Assembly: GCA_002372505.1 (NCBI GenBank)
Contig: DFGY01000065.1
Location: 1-14,391 of the forward strand
DNA from: Firmicutes bacterium UBA3738
GTDB lineage: Bacteria; Bacillota; Clostridia; Peptostreptococcales; Anaerovoracaceae
Reading direction: 5' to 3'
Length of the DNA: 14,391 bases
The translations under genes and the position numbers were made by a program. The stretch's first letter is position 1. Each line of letters starts with the position of its first letter. The notes beneath the pieces were generated by a model, which did not search any database, was not told the DNA's origin, and worked only from the letters and a program-made list of their open reading frames with translations. This document shows, piece after piece, positions 7,501 through 14,391 of the stretch.

Positions 7501-8242
7501 CGCGAGCCCCCTTCCTATATTTCAAACATACAACCGTAACATTGTCTGCGCCGCCTGCATCATTGGCGGCATCCACAAGTTCCTCGGCCAGTTCTTTCAT
7601 TCCTTTGTCAGCTTCGATAATCTTATTCATTTTTTCTTCGCTAACCTCATTGTGAAGACCGTCGGTGCACAGCACAATGACGTCTCCCTCTTCAAGGTCA
7701 GTCTGATAAAGGTCGCCCTGGACATTTGCCTCGGCGCCTATTGCTCTCGTAATTATATTTCCCCTGGCGTGGCCTTTGGCTTCATCCCGGGTTATTACTC
7801 CCATTTTCAGGAGCGTATTCACATATGAATGATCCTCGGTAACCTGAAAAATACTGCTGCCGCGTTTAAGGTAGGCACGGCTGTCACCGATGTTCACAAA
7901 GTATGCCCTGTCATTTCTCATTAAGCAAATAACGAGAGTTGTTGCCATTCCTTTACTCTCTGGCAGCTCTCTCGCCGTAGTGAAAATAGTCTTATTCACT
8001 TCATTAATACACTGACGCAGTAAAACAGCCAGATCATTTTCGTCACTGACATTGCTTAAATCGTTTTCCCTGATGAACTCCGCAACCGAAGTAACCGCCG
8101 TCTTACTGGCGTATTCGCCGGAGTTGTTGCCTCCTACACCATCAGCTACAACGTATACCTGATCAGCGGGAAGAACGAGGCACGCATCCTCGTTGTTTTC
8201 CCGCACTTTTCCTTTGTCGCTTGCAAGTCCTGCTTCAATCAT
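7490..8242 (-). CDS. prpC: PP2C-family serine/threonine phosphatase
   Basis: A 250-residue Mn/Mg-dependent phosphatase (PrpC/Stp1 type) that reverses phosphorylation by the neighbouring kinase. The PP2C motifs occur in order: DKGKVRENNEDA (9-20; R14 binds phosphate, D19 a metal), VVADGVGG (31-38; D34), NIGDSRAY (117-124; D120), TEDHSYV (135-141), TRAIGAE (165-171), LCTDGLHNEV (191-200; D194) and GGADNVTVV (230-238; D233). The length fits the minimal bacterial PP2C with no extra domain. The ATG overlaps the rsmB TGA (ATGA), with only a weak AGGA upstream, which suggests translation by reinitiation. In most Firmicutes rlmN lies between rsmB and prpC; it is absent here. Confidence 0.97.
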   Translation of the reverse strand: MIEAGLASDKGKVRENNEDACLVLPADQVYVVADGVGGNNSGEYASKTAVTSVAEFIRENDLSNVSDENDLAVLLRQCINEVNKTIFTTARELPESKGMATTLVICLMRNDRAYFVNIGDSRAYLKRGSSIFQVTEDHSYVNTLLKMGVITRDEAKGHARGNIITRAIGAEANVQGDLYQTDLEEGDVIVLCTDGLHNEVSEEKMNKIIEADKGMKELAEELVDAANDAGGADNVTVVCLKYRKGARDEQ

Positions 8243-9555
8243 CTGAGTCCTGCCATTTCATGGTTAATAATATTAGTCACTTTTCTCATTTTACAAATGA
8301 AGAATCCATCCGTGCCGTCTACGTTAGGCATGAACTGTCTGCTTTCCTCCACCTTGAAAGAATCCGTCTTTCTCAGGAAGTCGGCAACTACACGTTCATT
8401 TTCATATGGATTGATTGTACATGTGCAGTACATGAGCACGCCGCCCGGCTTAACGTAGCTTGATGATGCCTTGAGAATGGCCAGCTGTTTTGCCGGAAGG
8501 GCTGCTATTTCATCTTCATTCTTTCTGAATTTTATTTCTGGCTTTCTTCTTATTACTCCGAAGCCTGAGCACGGAGCATCCACGAGAACCTTGTCGGCCT
8601 TTTCCACCATTGTGGAGTCCACCCTTGTTGCATCCCATGTGCGTGTCTGGATAATGCTGATTCCAAGTCTTCTCGCCTCGCGGTCAGCTATTTCTACTCT
8701 TCTCTTGTAAATGTCCGATGCGATTACCGTACCCTTGTTATTCATGCGCTCTGCTATGGAAAGGGCTTTGCCTCCCGGTGCAGCGCATACGTCCATTACC
8801 AGGTCTCCCTGCTTTGGATCCAGCATCTGAGCTACAACCTGGCATGCCTCGTCCTGAACGGAAAACAGACCGTCCTTGTAGAAGGCTGTATCGAGGAGTC
8901 CCTGTCCCTTTACATGAAGAGCATTGCTGGCGAATTTACCTTCGGTAACTTCATATCCTCTTGCCGTAAGCTCTCTGATAAGATCCGGCTTCATTATCTT
9001 AAGCCAGTTAAGTCTGATACATACGCTGGGTGTTTCGTTTCCAGCTCTGAGGAGTTCTTCAACGAATTCAACGTCGTAGGTTTCAAGCCAGAGCCTGATA
9101 ATCCACGGTTCATACGAATACTTTATGGATAGATATCTGACTTCATCTTCACTTCTGTCCGGAAGCTTGATGTTGTATTTTTCGTTAATATATGATCTGA
9201 GGACTCCGTTGATGAAGCCTTCACGCCCTCTTGCAAATTTCTTTGCGAGAATGACGCTCTCGTTTACTGCCGCATATTCCGGTACGGAATCCATCTGAGC
9301 CAGCTGGTATATTCCCATGCGAAGTATTGTAAGATCGCTGGGCTTAAGCTTTTCCACATCCTTTGGAATGAGGGCATCGATTACGTAATCCAGCAGCATT
9401 TTGTTTTCAAGAACTCCGTAAGCCAGTTCCCTGACGAAAGGAACGTTGTTTGGCTTGTGCAGTATTATCTGATGATTAATGGCGATATTGGAATAAGCGC
9501 CTTTTGTCTCAACATCCATCAATGTGTGATAAACTGTTCTTCTGTTGTTATCCAT
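8239..9555 (-). CDS. rsmB: 16S rRNA (cytosine-967-C5)-methyltransferase RsmB
   Basis: A 438-residue SAM-dependent enzyme that methylates 16S rRNA at C967. The N-terminal NusB-like RNA-binding domain (about 1-130) contains YAAVNESVILAKKFA (94-108) and FINGVLR (114-120). The C-terminal methyltransferase domain carries the SAM motif DVCAAPGGK (255-263), DAPCSG (326-331, with C329 the product-release cysteine) and YCTCTINPYENE (376-387, with C379 the expected nucleophile). The length is normal for the family. GGGAGGA lies 5 nt upstream of the ATG in a 13-nt gap after yugP. It belongs to the def-fmt-rsmB run found in most Firmicutes. Confidence 0.97.
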   Translation of the reverse strand: MDNNRRTVYHTLMDVETKGAYSNIAINHQIILHKPNNVPFVRELAYGVLENKMLLDYVIDALIPKDVEKLKPSDLTILRMGIYQLAQMDSVPEYAAVNESVILAKKFARGREGFINGVLRSYINEKYNIKLPDRSEDEVRYLSIKYSYEPWIIRLWLETYDVEFVEELLRAGNETPSVCIRLNWLKIMKPDLIRELTARGYEVTEGKFASNALHVKGQGLLDTAFYKDGLFSVQDEACQVVAQMLDPKQGDLVMDVCAAPGGKALSIAERMNNKGTVIASDIYKRRVEIADREARRLGISIIQTRTWDATRVDSTMVEKADKVLVDAPCSGFGVIRRKPEIKFRKNEDEIAALPAKQLAILKASSSYVKPGGVLMYCTCTINPYENERVVADFLRKTDSFKVEESRQFMPNVDGTDGFFICKMRKVTNIINHEMAGLR

Positions 9556-9568
9556 TATGTTCCTCCCT

Positions 9569-10267
9569 TTAGTTTCTCCCTCTTATGAGTAATAATCTCA
9601 GCAGTTGCGCAACTGCCATTGCCAGTGCTGCTACATATGTGAGCGCAGCTGCGGATAATACCTTTTTTGCGCCGGCTATTTCTTCACCGGCCACTATACC
9701 TTCACTTTCAAGTTGCTTTAGGGCTCTGCTGCTGGCGTTAAGCTCCACCGGAAGTGTCACAAGGTGGAATACTACCACTGCAGCGAATGCTATTACCCCT
9801 ATGTTAAACAGCAAATTGCCCGTCTGCCAGTTACCCATCTGAATGAGCAGAATACCTACTATCAGAAGGGGCCAGCTGGCCATTGATACGAAGCTTACGG
9901 GCCCTGCTATAGTATTCCTGATCACCAGCAGAGAATATCCGTGACTGTGCTGAAGAGCGTGACCGCACTCGTGGGCGGCTACGGCAATTGCAGCTACTGA
10001 ATTGCTTGCGTATACATCATCCGAAAGCTTTATATCTCTACTTCGCGGATCGTAATGGTCCGTCAGTGAGCCCTGCACATATCCAACAGGAACATCCATC
10101 AGGCCATTACTGTCCAATATCCTCCTCGCTACCTGTTCTCCTGTCATTCCGCACCTGCTCGGCACCTGTGAGTACCTTGCAAATGCTGATTTTACCCTGC
10201 CTTGCGCCAGAAATGTCAGTAGCACCGCAGGTATCAAGAGTATCATAGTCCAATCAAAATAAAACAT
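9569..10267 (-). CDS. Membrane zinc metallopeptidase, YugP family
   Basis: A 232-residue membrane protein of the YugP-type zinc peptidase family; the biological substrate is not known. The zinc motif HECGH (99-103) sits in VAAHECGHALQHS, and the conserved PVELNAS (173-179) probably supplies the third ligand, E175. The segment GSLTDHYDPRSRDIKLSDDV (66-85) is characteristic of the family. Hydrophobic segments lie near 4-22, 119-142, 151-173 and 203-228, so the active site is next to the membrane. AGGAG lies 7 nt before the ATG in the 33-nt gap after fmt, the largest gap in the window. Its position between fmt and rsmB suggests a link with protein maturation or membrane protein quality control, but this is inference only. 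Confidence 0.92.
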   Translation of the reverse strand: MFYFDWTMILLIPAVLLTFLAQGRVKSAFARYSQVPSRCGMTGEQVARRILDSNGLMDVPVGYVQGSLTDHYDPRSRDIKLSDDVYASNSVAAIAVAAHECGHALQHSHGYSLLVIRNTIAGPVSFVSMASWPLLIVGILLIQMGNWQTGNLLFNIGVIAFAAVVVFHLVTLPVELNASSRALKQLESEGIVAGEEIAGAKKVLSAAALTYVAALAMAVAQLLRLLLIRGRN

Positions 10268-10300
10268 TTCATATCTCCTATAAAAAGTCCACCAAATATT

Positions 10301-11227
10301 TTACCCTAAAATCGTGGAAATTTCAATCTTATTCCCCTTAAGATAATCCTCTGCGCTCATGCGCTTTTTCCCCGGTGCCTGTACGGTTTCAAGGAGCAAT
10401 GCGTCTTTTCCGCAGCACACCTTTATTCCTTCCTTATCTGCGCCAAGCACCGAGCCCGGCTCCTTTCCTCCGTCCTCATTCAAAGCGCGGCCCTGCCAGA
10501 TTTTGAACATCTCTCCATCAAGGTATGTGAAGGTCCCGGGCCAGGGATAAAAGGCCCTGATCTTTCTTTCTATCTCTTCGGCCGAAAGTGAAAAATCCAC
10601 CAGGCCGTCTTTTTTACTCAGCATAGGTGCAAGGGTGGCCAGAGAGTCATCCTGTTTCTCCGGTGTAACCCGGCCGCTTTCAATTAACGGTATCGTATCT
10701 ACCAGCAATTTTGCGCCGACCTTTGCAAGCTCGTCATGGAGCTCTTCGCAGTTTTTATGATCTATGTCCACTTCAGCCTTTGTCAGCATGTCGCCTGTAT
10801 CAAGGCCTTCAGCCATTTGCATTATGGTCACGCCGGTCTTTTCATCGCCGGAAAGAATGGCGTGCTGAATCGGAGCCGAGCCTCTGAACTTAGGAAGAAG
10901 GGAGGCGTGAACATTGACGCATCCGAATTTCGGCAGCTCCAGCAGTTCCTTTGGCAGTATCTGCCCATAGGCTGCAACTACAATAAGGTCAGGATTAATA
11001 CTCTTCATGGCTTTCATGAAGTCCTCATCTCTGACCTTCTCAGGCTGCATCACATCAATACCCGCAGCTATGGCCGCTTCTTTTACAGGCGGGAATTTCA
11101 CCTTCTTGCCTCTGTCTTTTTTTGCATCGGGCTGGGTCACCGCCAAGGCTACTTCGTAGCCGGATTCAACTAGTGCCTCCAGCGACTTCGAAGCGAAATC
11201 CGGAGTGCCCATAAATACGATTTTCAT
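10301..11227 (-). CDS. fmt: Methionyl-tRNA formyltransferase
   Basis: A 308-residue enzyme that formylates initiator Met-tRNA using 10-formyltetrahydrofolate. The N-terminal Rossmann-like domain starts with FMGTPDFA (5-12). The catalytic block is NVHASLLPKFRGSAPIQ (105-121), with N105 and H107, and D143 lies in GLDTGDM; these match N106, H108 and D144 of E. coli Fmt. The tRNA-binding loop region is KKDRGKK (36-42). The C-terminal OB domain (about 205-308) contains IRAFYPWPGTF (223-233). The length is normal. The ATG overlaps the def TGA as ATGA, with AGGGAG 10 nt upstream inside def, so the pair that adds and later removes the formyl group is coupled. Confidence 0.97.
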   Translation of the reverse strand: MKIVFMGTPDFASKSLEALVESGYEVALAVTQPDAKKDRGKKVKFPPVKEAAIAAGIDVMQPEKVRDEDFMKAMKSINPDLIVVAAYGQILPKELLELPKFGCVNVHASLLPKFRGSAPIQHAILSGDEKTGVTIMQMAEGLDTGDMLTKAEVDIDHKNCEELHDELAKVGAKLLVDTIPLIESGRVTPEKQDDSLATLAPMLSKKDGLVDFSLSAEEIERKIRAFYPWPGTFTYLDGEMFKIWQGRALNEDGGKEPGSVLGADKEGIKVCCGKDALLLETVQAPGKKRMSAEDYLKGNKIEISTILG

Positions 11228-11751
11228 TTTTCCAAATCTCCCTCTTCTACTTCTTCGGCATCCTCGGCTTCATCCGGGTCTGCCATTTCACCCGGCTGCG
11301 GCTCATGTATGTCCGTAGCCTTGGAAGTATACAGTATGCCGTCAAGGTGATCTATTTCGTGACTTGCAACCACGGCTTCAAAATCCGTGAATGTGTATCT
11401 CTGCATTTTGCCATCCAGATCCAGGGCGTCAACCTTAATGCTCAGAGGTCTTTTAACCTTACCGATTACTCCCGGAACGGAGAGGCATCCTTCGTATCCT
11501 TCCTGCTCGCCTACCCTGCCGGTTATTTCAGGGTTAATCATGTAAATGACCTTGCCTTCTTCAGGCTCAATGATGCACATGCGCTTGAGAAGTCCCACCT
11601 GGGGAGCAGCAATTCCCACGCCCATCTGGTCTCTCATGGTTTCCAGCATATCTTCCATCTGCTGGCGCACCCGGTCGTTTACTTCATCAACTTTCTTGCA
11701 TTTTTTCGTTAGAATATCGTCTCCTTCGACGAAAATATTTCTCAGTGCCAT
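11224..11751 (-). CDS. def: Peptide deformylase
   Basis: A 175-residue metalloprotease that removes the formyl group from the N-terminus of new proteins at the ribosome exit. All three family motifs are present: GVGIAAPQVG (44-53, with Q51), EGCLSVPG (87-94, metal ligand C89) and HEIDHLDG (131-138, ligands H131 and H135, catalytic E132). The catalytic core ends near residue 148 and is followed by a tail of about 27 residues rich in Asp and Glu, with no visible motif. ATG lies one base after the priA TAA stop, and the ribosome binding site GGAGGAG is formed by the last codons of priA. Confidence 0.97.
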   Translation of the reverse strand: MALRNIFVEGDDILTKKCKKVDEVNDRVRQQMEDMLETMRDQMGVGIAAPQVGLLKRMCIIEPEEGKVIYMINPEITGRVGEQEGYEGCLSVPGVIGKVKRPLSIKVDALDLDGKMQRYTFTDFEAVVASHEIDHLDGILYTSKATDIHEPQPGEMADPDEAEDAEEVEEGDLEK

Positions 11752-11752
11752 T

Positions 11753-13753
11753 TTAACTCCTCCACATGCTGTATGGATTTACATCCACGCTAACGCTGTA
11801 TTTTCTTTTATCACCTTTTACGCTCTCCCGCAAGGGCGAAATTATTCTAAAGTATTTATTTCTCTGTCCCTTTGGACATTTTATCATTATTGCTTCTTTA
11901 TACCCTTCCTTTGCCGTGGTAAGCATGCCGGCGTGAGGAAGCACATTGCCGCTTTCCTCTCCCAGGCTCTTTCTTATTTCCGCCTCCCACTCATCTGCCA
12001 CGGAAGTAGCTACGCCTTGATCGCTGCTGCCGATTACTATCTGTATGAAATCACTGTAGGGCGGATAAGTTCTGAGCTTTCTGAACTGTATTTCCTGTTC
12101 GTAGAAGGATTGGTAATCCTGCATAGCCGCCGCCTTAATGGCGTAGTTGTCCGGCGTATATGTCTGTATTATTACCTTGCCTTCTTCATCACCTCTTCCG
12201 GCTCTTCCCGCCGCCTGGGTGACCAGCTGGAATGTTCTTTCCGCCGATCTGTAGTCGGGGATGTTCAGGCTTACGTCGGCAGATACAATTCCTACAAGGC
12301 CTACGTTCTTAAAGTCCAGACCCTTTGCCACCACCTGGGTGCCTGTGAGAATTTTCGTCTTTCCATCGCCGAAATCCTTTAGTATTTTTTCCAGACTGCC
12401 CTTGCGCCTCATGCTGTCAAAGTCCAGCCTGTCCGTCTTATAATCCGGGAATAGATTTGCCACTTCTTCCTCGATTTTTTCTGTCCCGGCTCCGAAATAT
12501 TTTATATATCCGCTGCCGCATTCGGGACATTTCTCCGGCACGTCCTCCGTATATCCGCAGTAATGGCACACTACTTTGCCAATTCCCTTGTGGTATGTCA
12601 GGGATATTCCGCAATCGGGACACCCCAGTACGTGGCCGCATTCTCTGCAGGAAACGAAGGTGGAATGGCCTCTTCTGTTGAGGAACAGTATTACCTGCTT
12701 TCCCTCTTCAAGAGTCTTCACCATATTATTATAAAGGGTTTCGCTGAAAATAGTCTTATTGCCACTACGAAGTTCCCTTCGCATATCCACTATTTCCACA
12801 TCCGGCAGCTTTACCTTGTTGTACCGCTCCTTTAGCTCCAGTAGTTTATATATGCCTTCACCGCATCTGCTGTAGGACACAACGGAAGGAGTGGCGCTGC
12901 CCAGGACCACCTTTGCATCCATAGCCATTGCACGCTTCACAGCCACCTCCACTGTGTCGTACCTTGGAACGCTTTCCGATTTGTATGTGCTTTCGTGTTC
13001 CTCGTCAAGAATGAATACGCCCACATTTTCCAGAGGCGCAAATACAGCCGACCTGGCGCCTATGACTATTTTTGCCTGGCCGCTTCTGATCCTCATCCAC
13101 TCGTCGTGACGCTCTCCCGCAGATAATTTGCTGTGGAGTACTGCCACATTTTCACTGCCGAATCTTCCAATGAAGCGGTCAATTATCTGCTTCGTAAGCG
13201 ATATCTCAGGGACCATCATTACTGCAGTCTTTCCTTCGTCTAACGCTCTTCTGATCAGCTGCATATATATTTCTGTCTTGCCGCTACCCGTGACGCCGTG
13301 AATGAGAAATATGTCATGGCCAGGGCTCCCTTCTATTTCGTCAATTGCCTTTTGCTGATCAGCAGTGAGACTGTCTATTATCTGTTCCTCACCGGCCAAG
13401 CCCGCAAAGGGCTTTCTCACCTTGCCGCTTTTAAGAGCTTTACCAACAGGAGTGAACAGATTTACTGCATCGATATATCTGCATAGGTATCTTTTTTTCA
13501 TCCATATGCAGGTCTTTACCATTTCTTCTGAGAGGGATACATCCGGATCCACCTCTTCAATGTGCTTTAAATTTTTGTACTCGGCCTCAGGTTCATCGGA
13601 AACAGAAAAAACGTAGGCAGGTCTTAGTTTTTTACCCCTGCCAAAACTGACATACACCTTTTGACCCGGACGTACATCATCGCTGCATCCATATGTGTAA
13701 AGAGTGTCGGTCTGATCGCTCTTGTTGTCTATTACCAGTCCGGCGTACTTCAT
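11753..13753 (-). CDS. priA: Primosomal protein N' (replication restart helicase PriA)
   Basis: A 666-residue 3'-5' DNA helicase that recognises stalled forks and reloads the replisome. The N-terminal 3'-DNA-binding domain covers about 1-105. The helicase core has Walker A GVTGSGKT (153-160), VPEISLT (181-187), DEEH (250-253), GSATPS (285-290), GTQVVAKGLDF (471-481) and QAAGRAGR (513-520). Two zinc sites are formed by eight cysteines (369, 372, 378, 381, 396, 399, 409, 412). A C-terminal domain follows. The Walker lysine is at 159, about 70 residues earlier than in E. coli PriA (732 residues). The segment between the 3'-binding domain and the helicase is only about 30 residues, so the winged-helix domain appears to be missing. 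No clear ribosome binding site precedes the ATG, 5 nt after asnA, so coupling to asnA is likely. Confidence 0.97.
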   Translation of the reverse strand: MKYAGLVIDNKSDQTDTLYTYGCSDDVRPGQKVYVSFGRGKKLRPAYVFSVSDEPEAEYKNLKHIEEVDPDVSLSEEMVKTCIWMKKRYLCRYIDAVNLFTPVGKALKSGKVRKPFAGLAGEEQIIDSLTADQQKAIDEIEGSPGHDIFLIHGVTGSGKTEIYMQLIRRALDEGKTAVMMVPEISLTKQIIDRFIGRFGSENVAVLHSKLSAGERHDEWMRIRSGQAKIVIGARSAVFAPLENVGVFILDEEHESTYKSESVPRYDTVEVAVKRAMAMDAKVVLGSATPSVVSYSRCGEGIYKLLELKERYNKVKLPDVEIVDMRRELRSGNKTIFSETLYNNMVKTLEEGKQVILFLNRRGHSTFVSCRECGHVLGCPDCGISLTYHKGIGKVVCHYCGYTEDVPEKCPECGSGYIKYFGAGTEKIEEEVANLFPDYKTDRLDFDSMRRKGSLEKILKDFGDGKTKILTGTQVVAKGLDFKNVGLVGIVSADVSLNIPDYRSAERTFQLVTQAAGRAGRGDEEGKVIIQTYTPDNYAIKAAAMQDYQSFYEQEIQFRKLRTYPPYSDFIQIVIGSSDQGVATSVADEWEAEIRKSLGEESGNVLPHAGMLTTAKEGYKEAIMIKCPKGQRNKYFRIISPLRESVKGDKRKYSVSVDVNPYSMWRS
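11757..11763 (-). promoter_or_regulatory. Ribosome binding site of def within the last codons of priA
   Basis: The minus strand reads GGAGGAG, 5 nt before the def ATG at 11751. The same bases encode the Trp-Arg-Ser end of PriA. It is the strongest Shine-Dalgarno match seen in the window and indicates high or independent def initiation on the shared mRNA. Confidence 0.75.
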
Positions 13754-13758
13754 TTAAC

Positions 13759-14391
13759 TTAGAGCAACTGGATGCCTGCTTCTTCACACTGCTTTACCAT
13801 TTCCTCCGGCCATACGGATACCTGAACCTCACCAATGTGCGCCTTTCTCAGGAAGTACATGCACAATCTGCTCTGACCGATTCCGCCGCCGATGGAATAT
13901 GGCAGTTCTTTGTTCATTATGGCCTGGTGGAATGGCAGCTTAAGCCTTTCCTCGGCGTTGGCCATTCTAAGTTGCCTCAGCATAGCATCTTCATCTACCC
14001 TGATGCCCATGGAAGATATTTCGAAGGATCTGTCCAGTACATCGCACCAAAGGAGTATGTCACCGTTAAGCTCCCAGTCGTCGTAGTCCGGAGATCTGCC
14101 ATCGTGCTTTTCACCTGACTTTAAGGGGCCGCCGATTTTCTTAATGAATACGGCGCGCTTTTCCTCTGTGATCAGATCTTCCCTTTCCTTGGGGGTCTTG
14201 CCAGGATACATATCCTCAAGCTCCTGGGAATCTATAAAGAATATTTCGTTAGGCAGCTCTGTCTTTATTTCCGGGAAGCTTCTGTTAACGTAATCACCCA
14301 GATTTTTCAGAGCTGTATATAGTTTAACAACGACCTCCTCCAGGTATTCGTCGTTTCTCTGTTCCTTTGTTATGACCTTTTCCCAGTCCCA
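13759..14391 (-). CDS. asnA: Aspartate--ammonia ligase, C-terminal part (cut by window edge)
   Basis: The last 210 codons of an ammonia-dependent asparagine synthetase, which makes asparagine from aspartate, ammonia and ATP through an aspartyl-AMP intermediate. The frame stays open to the right edge, where it begins with WDWEKV, matching the QWDWERV block of E. coli AsnA. Further motifs are HDGRSPDYDDW, LNGDILLW, SSMGIRVD, GGGIGQSR (the class II synthetase-like ATP site) and HIGEVQVSVWP near the end. E. coli AsnA has about 330 residues, so roughly 120 N-terminal residues lie outside the window. AsnA differs from the glutamine-using AsnB and from class II AsnRS, which has a different architecture. 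It lies 5 nt upstream of priA, an unusual neighbour for that gene. Confidence 0.95.
   Translation of the reverse strand, partial: WDWEKVITKEQRNDEYLEEVVVKLYTALKNLGDYVNRSFPEIKTELPNEIFFIDSQELEDMYPGKTPKEREDLITEEKRAVFIKKIGGPLKSGEKHDGRSPDYDDWELNGDILLWCDVLDRSFEISSMGIRVDEDAMLRQLRMANAEERLKLPFHQAIMNKELPYSIGGGIGQSRLCMYFLRKAHIGEVQVSVWPEEMVKQCEEAGIQLL

Larger units (their letters stand above)
1..14391 (-). other. Single co-directional gene run, probable operon (15 genes)
   Basis: Every gene is on the minus strand and the gaps are 33 nt or less. Four junctions are ATGA, TGATG or TAATG overlaps, and two more overlap by 11 and 13 nt. There is no intergenic terminator hairpin, tRNA or leader. The promoter must lie to the right of the window unless internal promoters exist within coding sequence. 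Co-transcription is inferred from spacing, not measured. Confidence 0.7.

Noticed and set aside
7283..7828. Plus-strand open frame of 181 codons across the prpC/prkC junction
   Set aside because: It is antisense to the PP2C metal motifs and the kinase N-lobe. No family features are visible in its product.
10268..10300. Terminator or small RNA in the largest gap (fmt to yugP)
   Set aside because: Only 33 bases, with no stable hairpin followed by a T-run. It holds the yugP ribosome binding site and little else.
11546..12382. Long open frame of 278 codons on the plus strand, antisense to def and priA
   Set aside because: It overlaps two well-supported genes with complete motifs, shows no recognisable domain, and its composition is that of a complementary-strand shadow.
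13759..14391. asnA as a degraded fragment
   Set aside because: The frame is open to the right edge and keeps the WDWEKV block there; the missing N-terminus lies outside the window.
1..14391. CRISPR arrays, insertion sequences, tRNA or rRNA genes, prophage or defence genes
   Set aside because: Coding genes of known families fill the window almost without gaps. I saw no direct-repeat array, transposase, integrase, terminal inverted repeats or cloverleaf sequence.

Overview
The window is a gap-free stretch of bacterial housekeeping and cell-envelope genes, all read leftward (minus strand). Gene content and order point to a low- to mid-GC Firmicute of the class Clostridia. The core order priA-def-fmt-(yugP)-rsmB-prpC-prkC-rsgA-rpe is the well-known Firmicutes cluster. 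The PASTA-type Ser/Thr kinase, the YugP peptidase, the TagGH/Wzm-Wzt-like exporter and an LCP protein fit a Gram-positive cell wall. A family-level assignment cannot be made from the sequence alone.

In transcription order (right to left) there are 15 genes. asnA (3' part only) is followed by priA, then def and fmt (N-terminal formyl metabolism), a YugP-type membrane zinc peptidase, rsmB (16S rRNA m5C methyltransferase), prpC and prkC (PP2C phosphatase and PASTA kinase), rsgA (30S assembly GTPase), rpe (pentose phosphate epimerase), an LCP ligase, a two-gene ABC polysaccharide exporter (permease then ATPase), ddl (D-Ala-D-Ala ligase) and the 5' end of thrS. The largest gap between neighbours is 33 bases (fmt to yugP). 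Many junctions overlap (ATGA, TGATG, TAATG, 11 nt, 13 nt) or place the ribosome binding site inside the upstream gene. No room remains for a terminator, a riboswitch or an RNA gene between any two genes. I infer one long co-transcribed unit with extensive translational coupling.

The unit falls into three blocks: replication restart and protein maturation (priA, def, fmt, rsmB), signalling and ribosome assembly (prpC, prkC, rsgA, rpe), and cell-wall building (LCP, exporter, ddl). A kinase whose PASTA repeats are of the type that sense wall precursors therefore sits just upstream of wall-polymer export, wall-polymer attachment and D-Ala-D-Ala synthesis.

I found no mobile element, CRISPR array, tRNA or rRNA, and nothing I would call a new system. 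The points worth a second look are departures from the usual cluster: rlmN missing between rsmB and prpC, thiN replaced after rpe by the wall genes, a PriA that seems to lack its winged-helix domain, a ThrS that starts without a TGS domain and without room for a T-box leader, and asnA directly upstream of priA.
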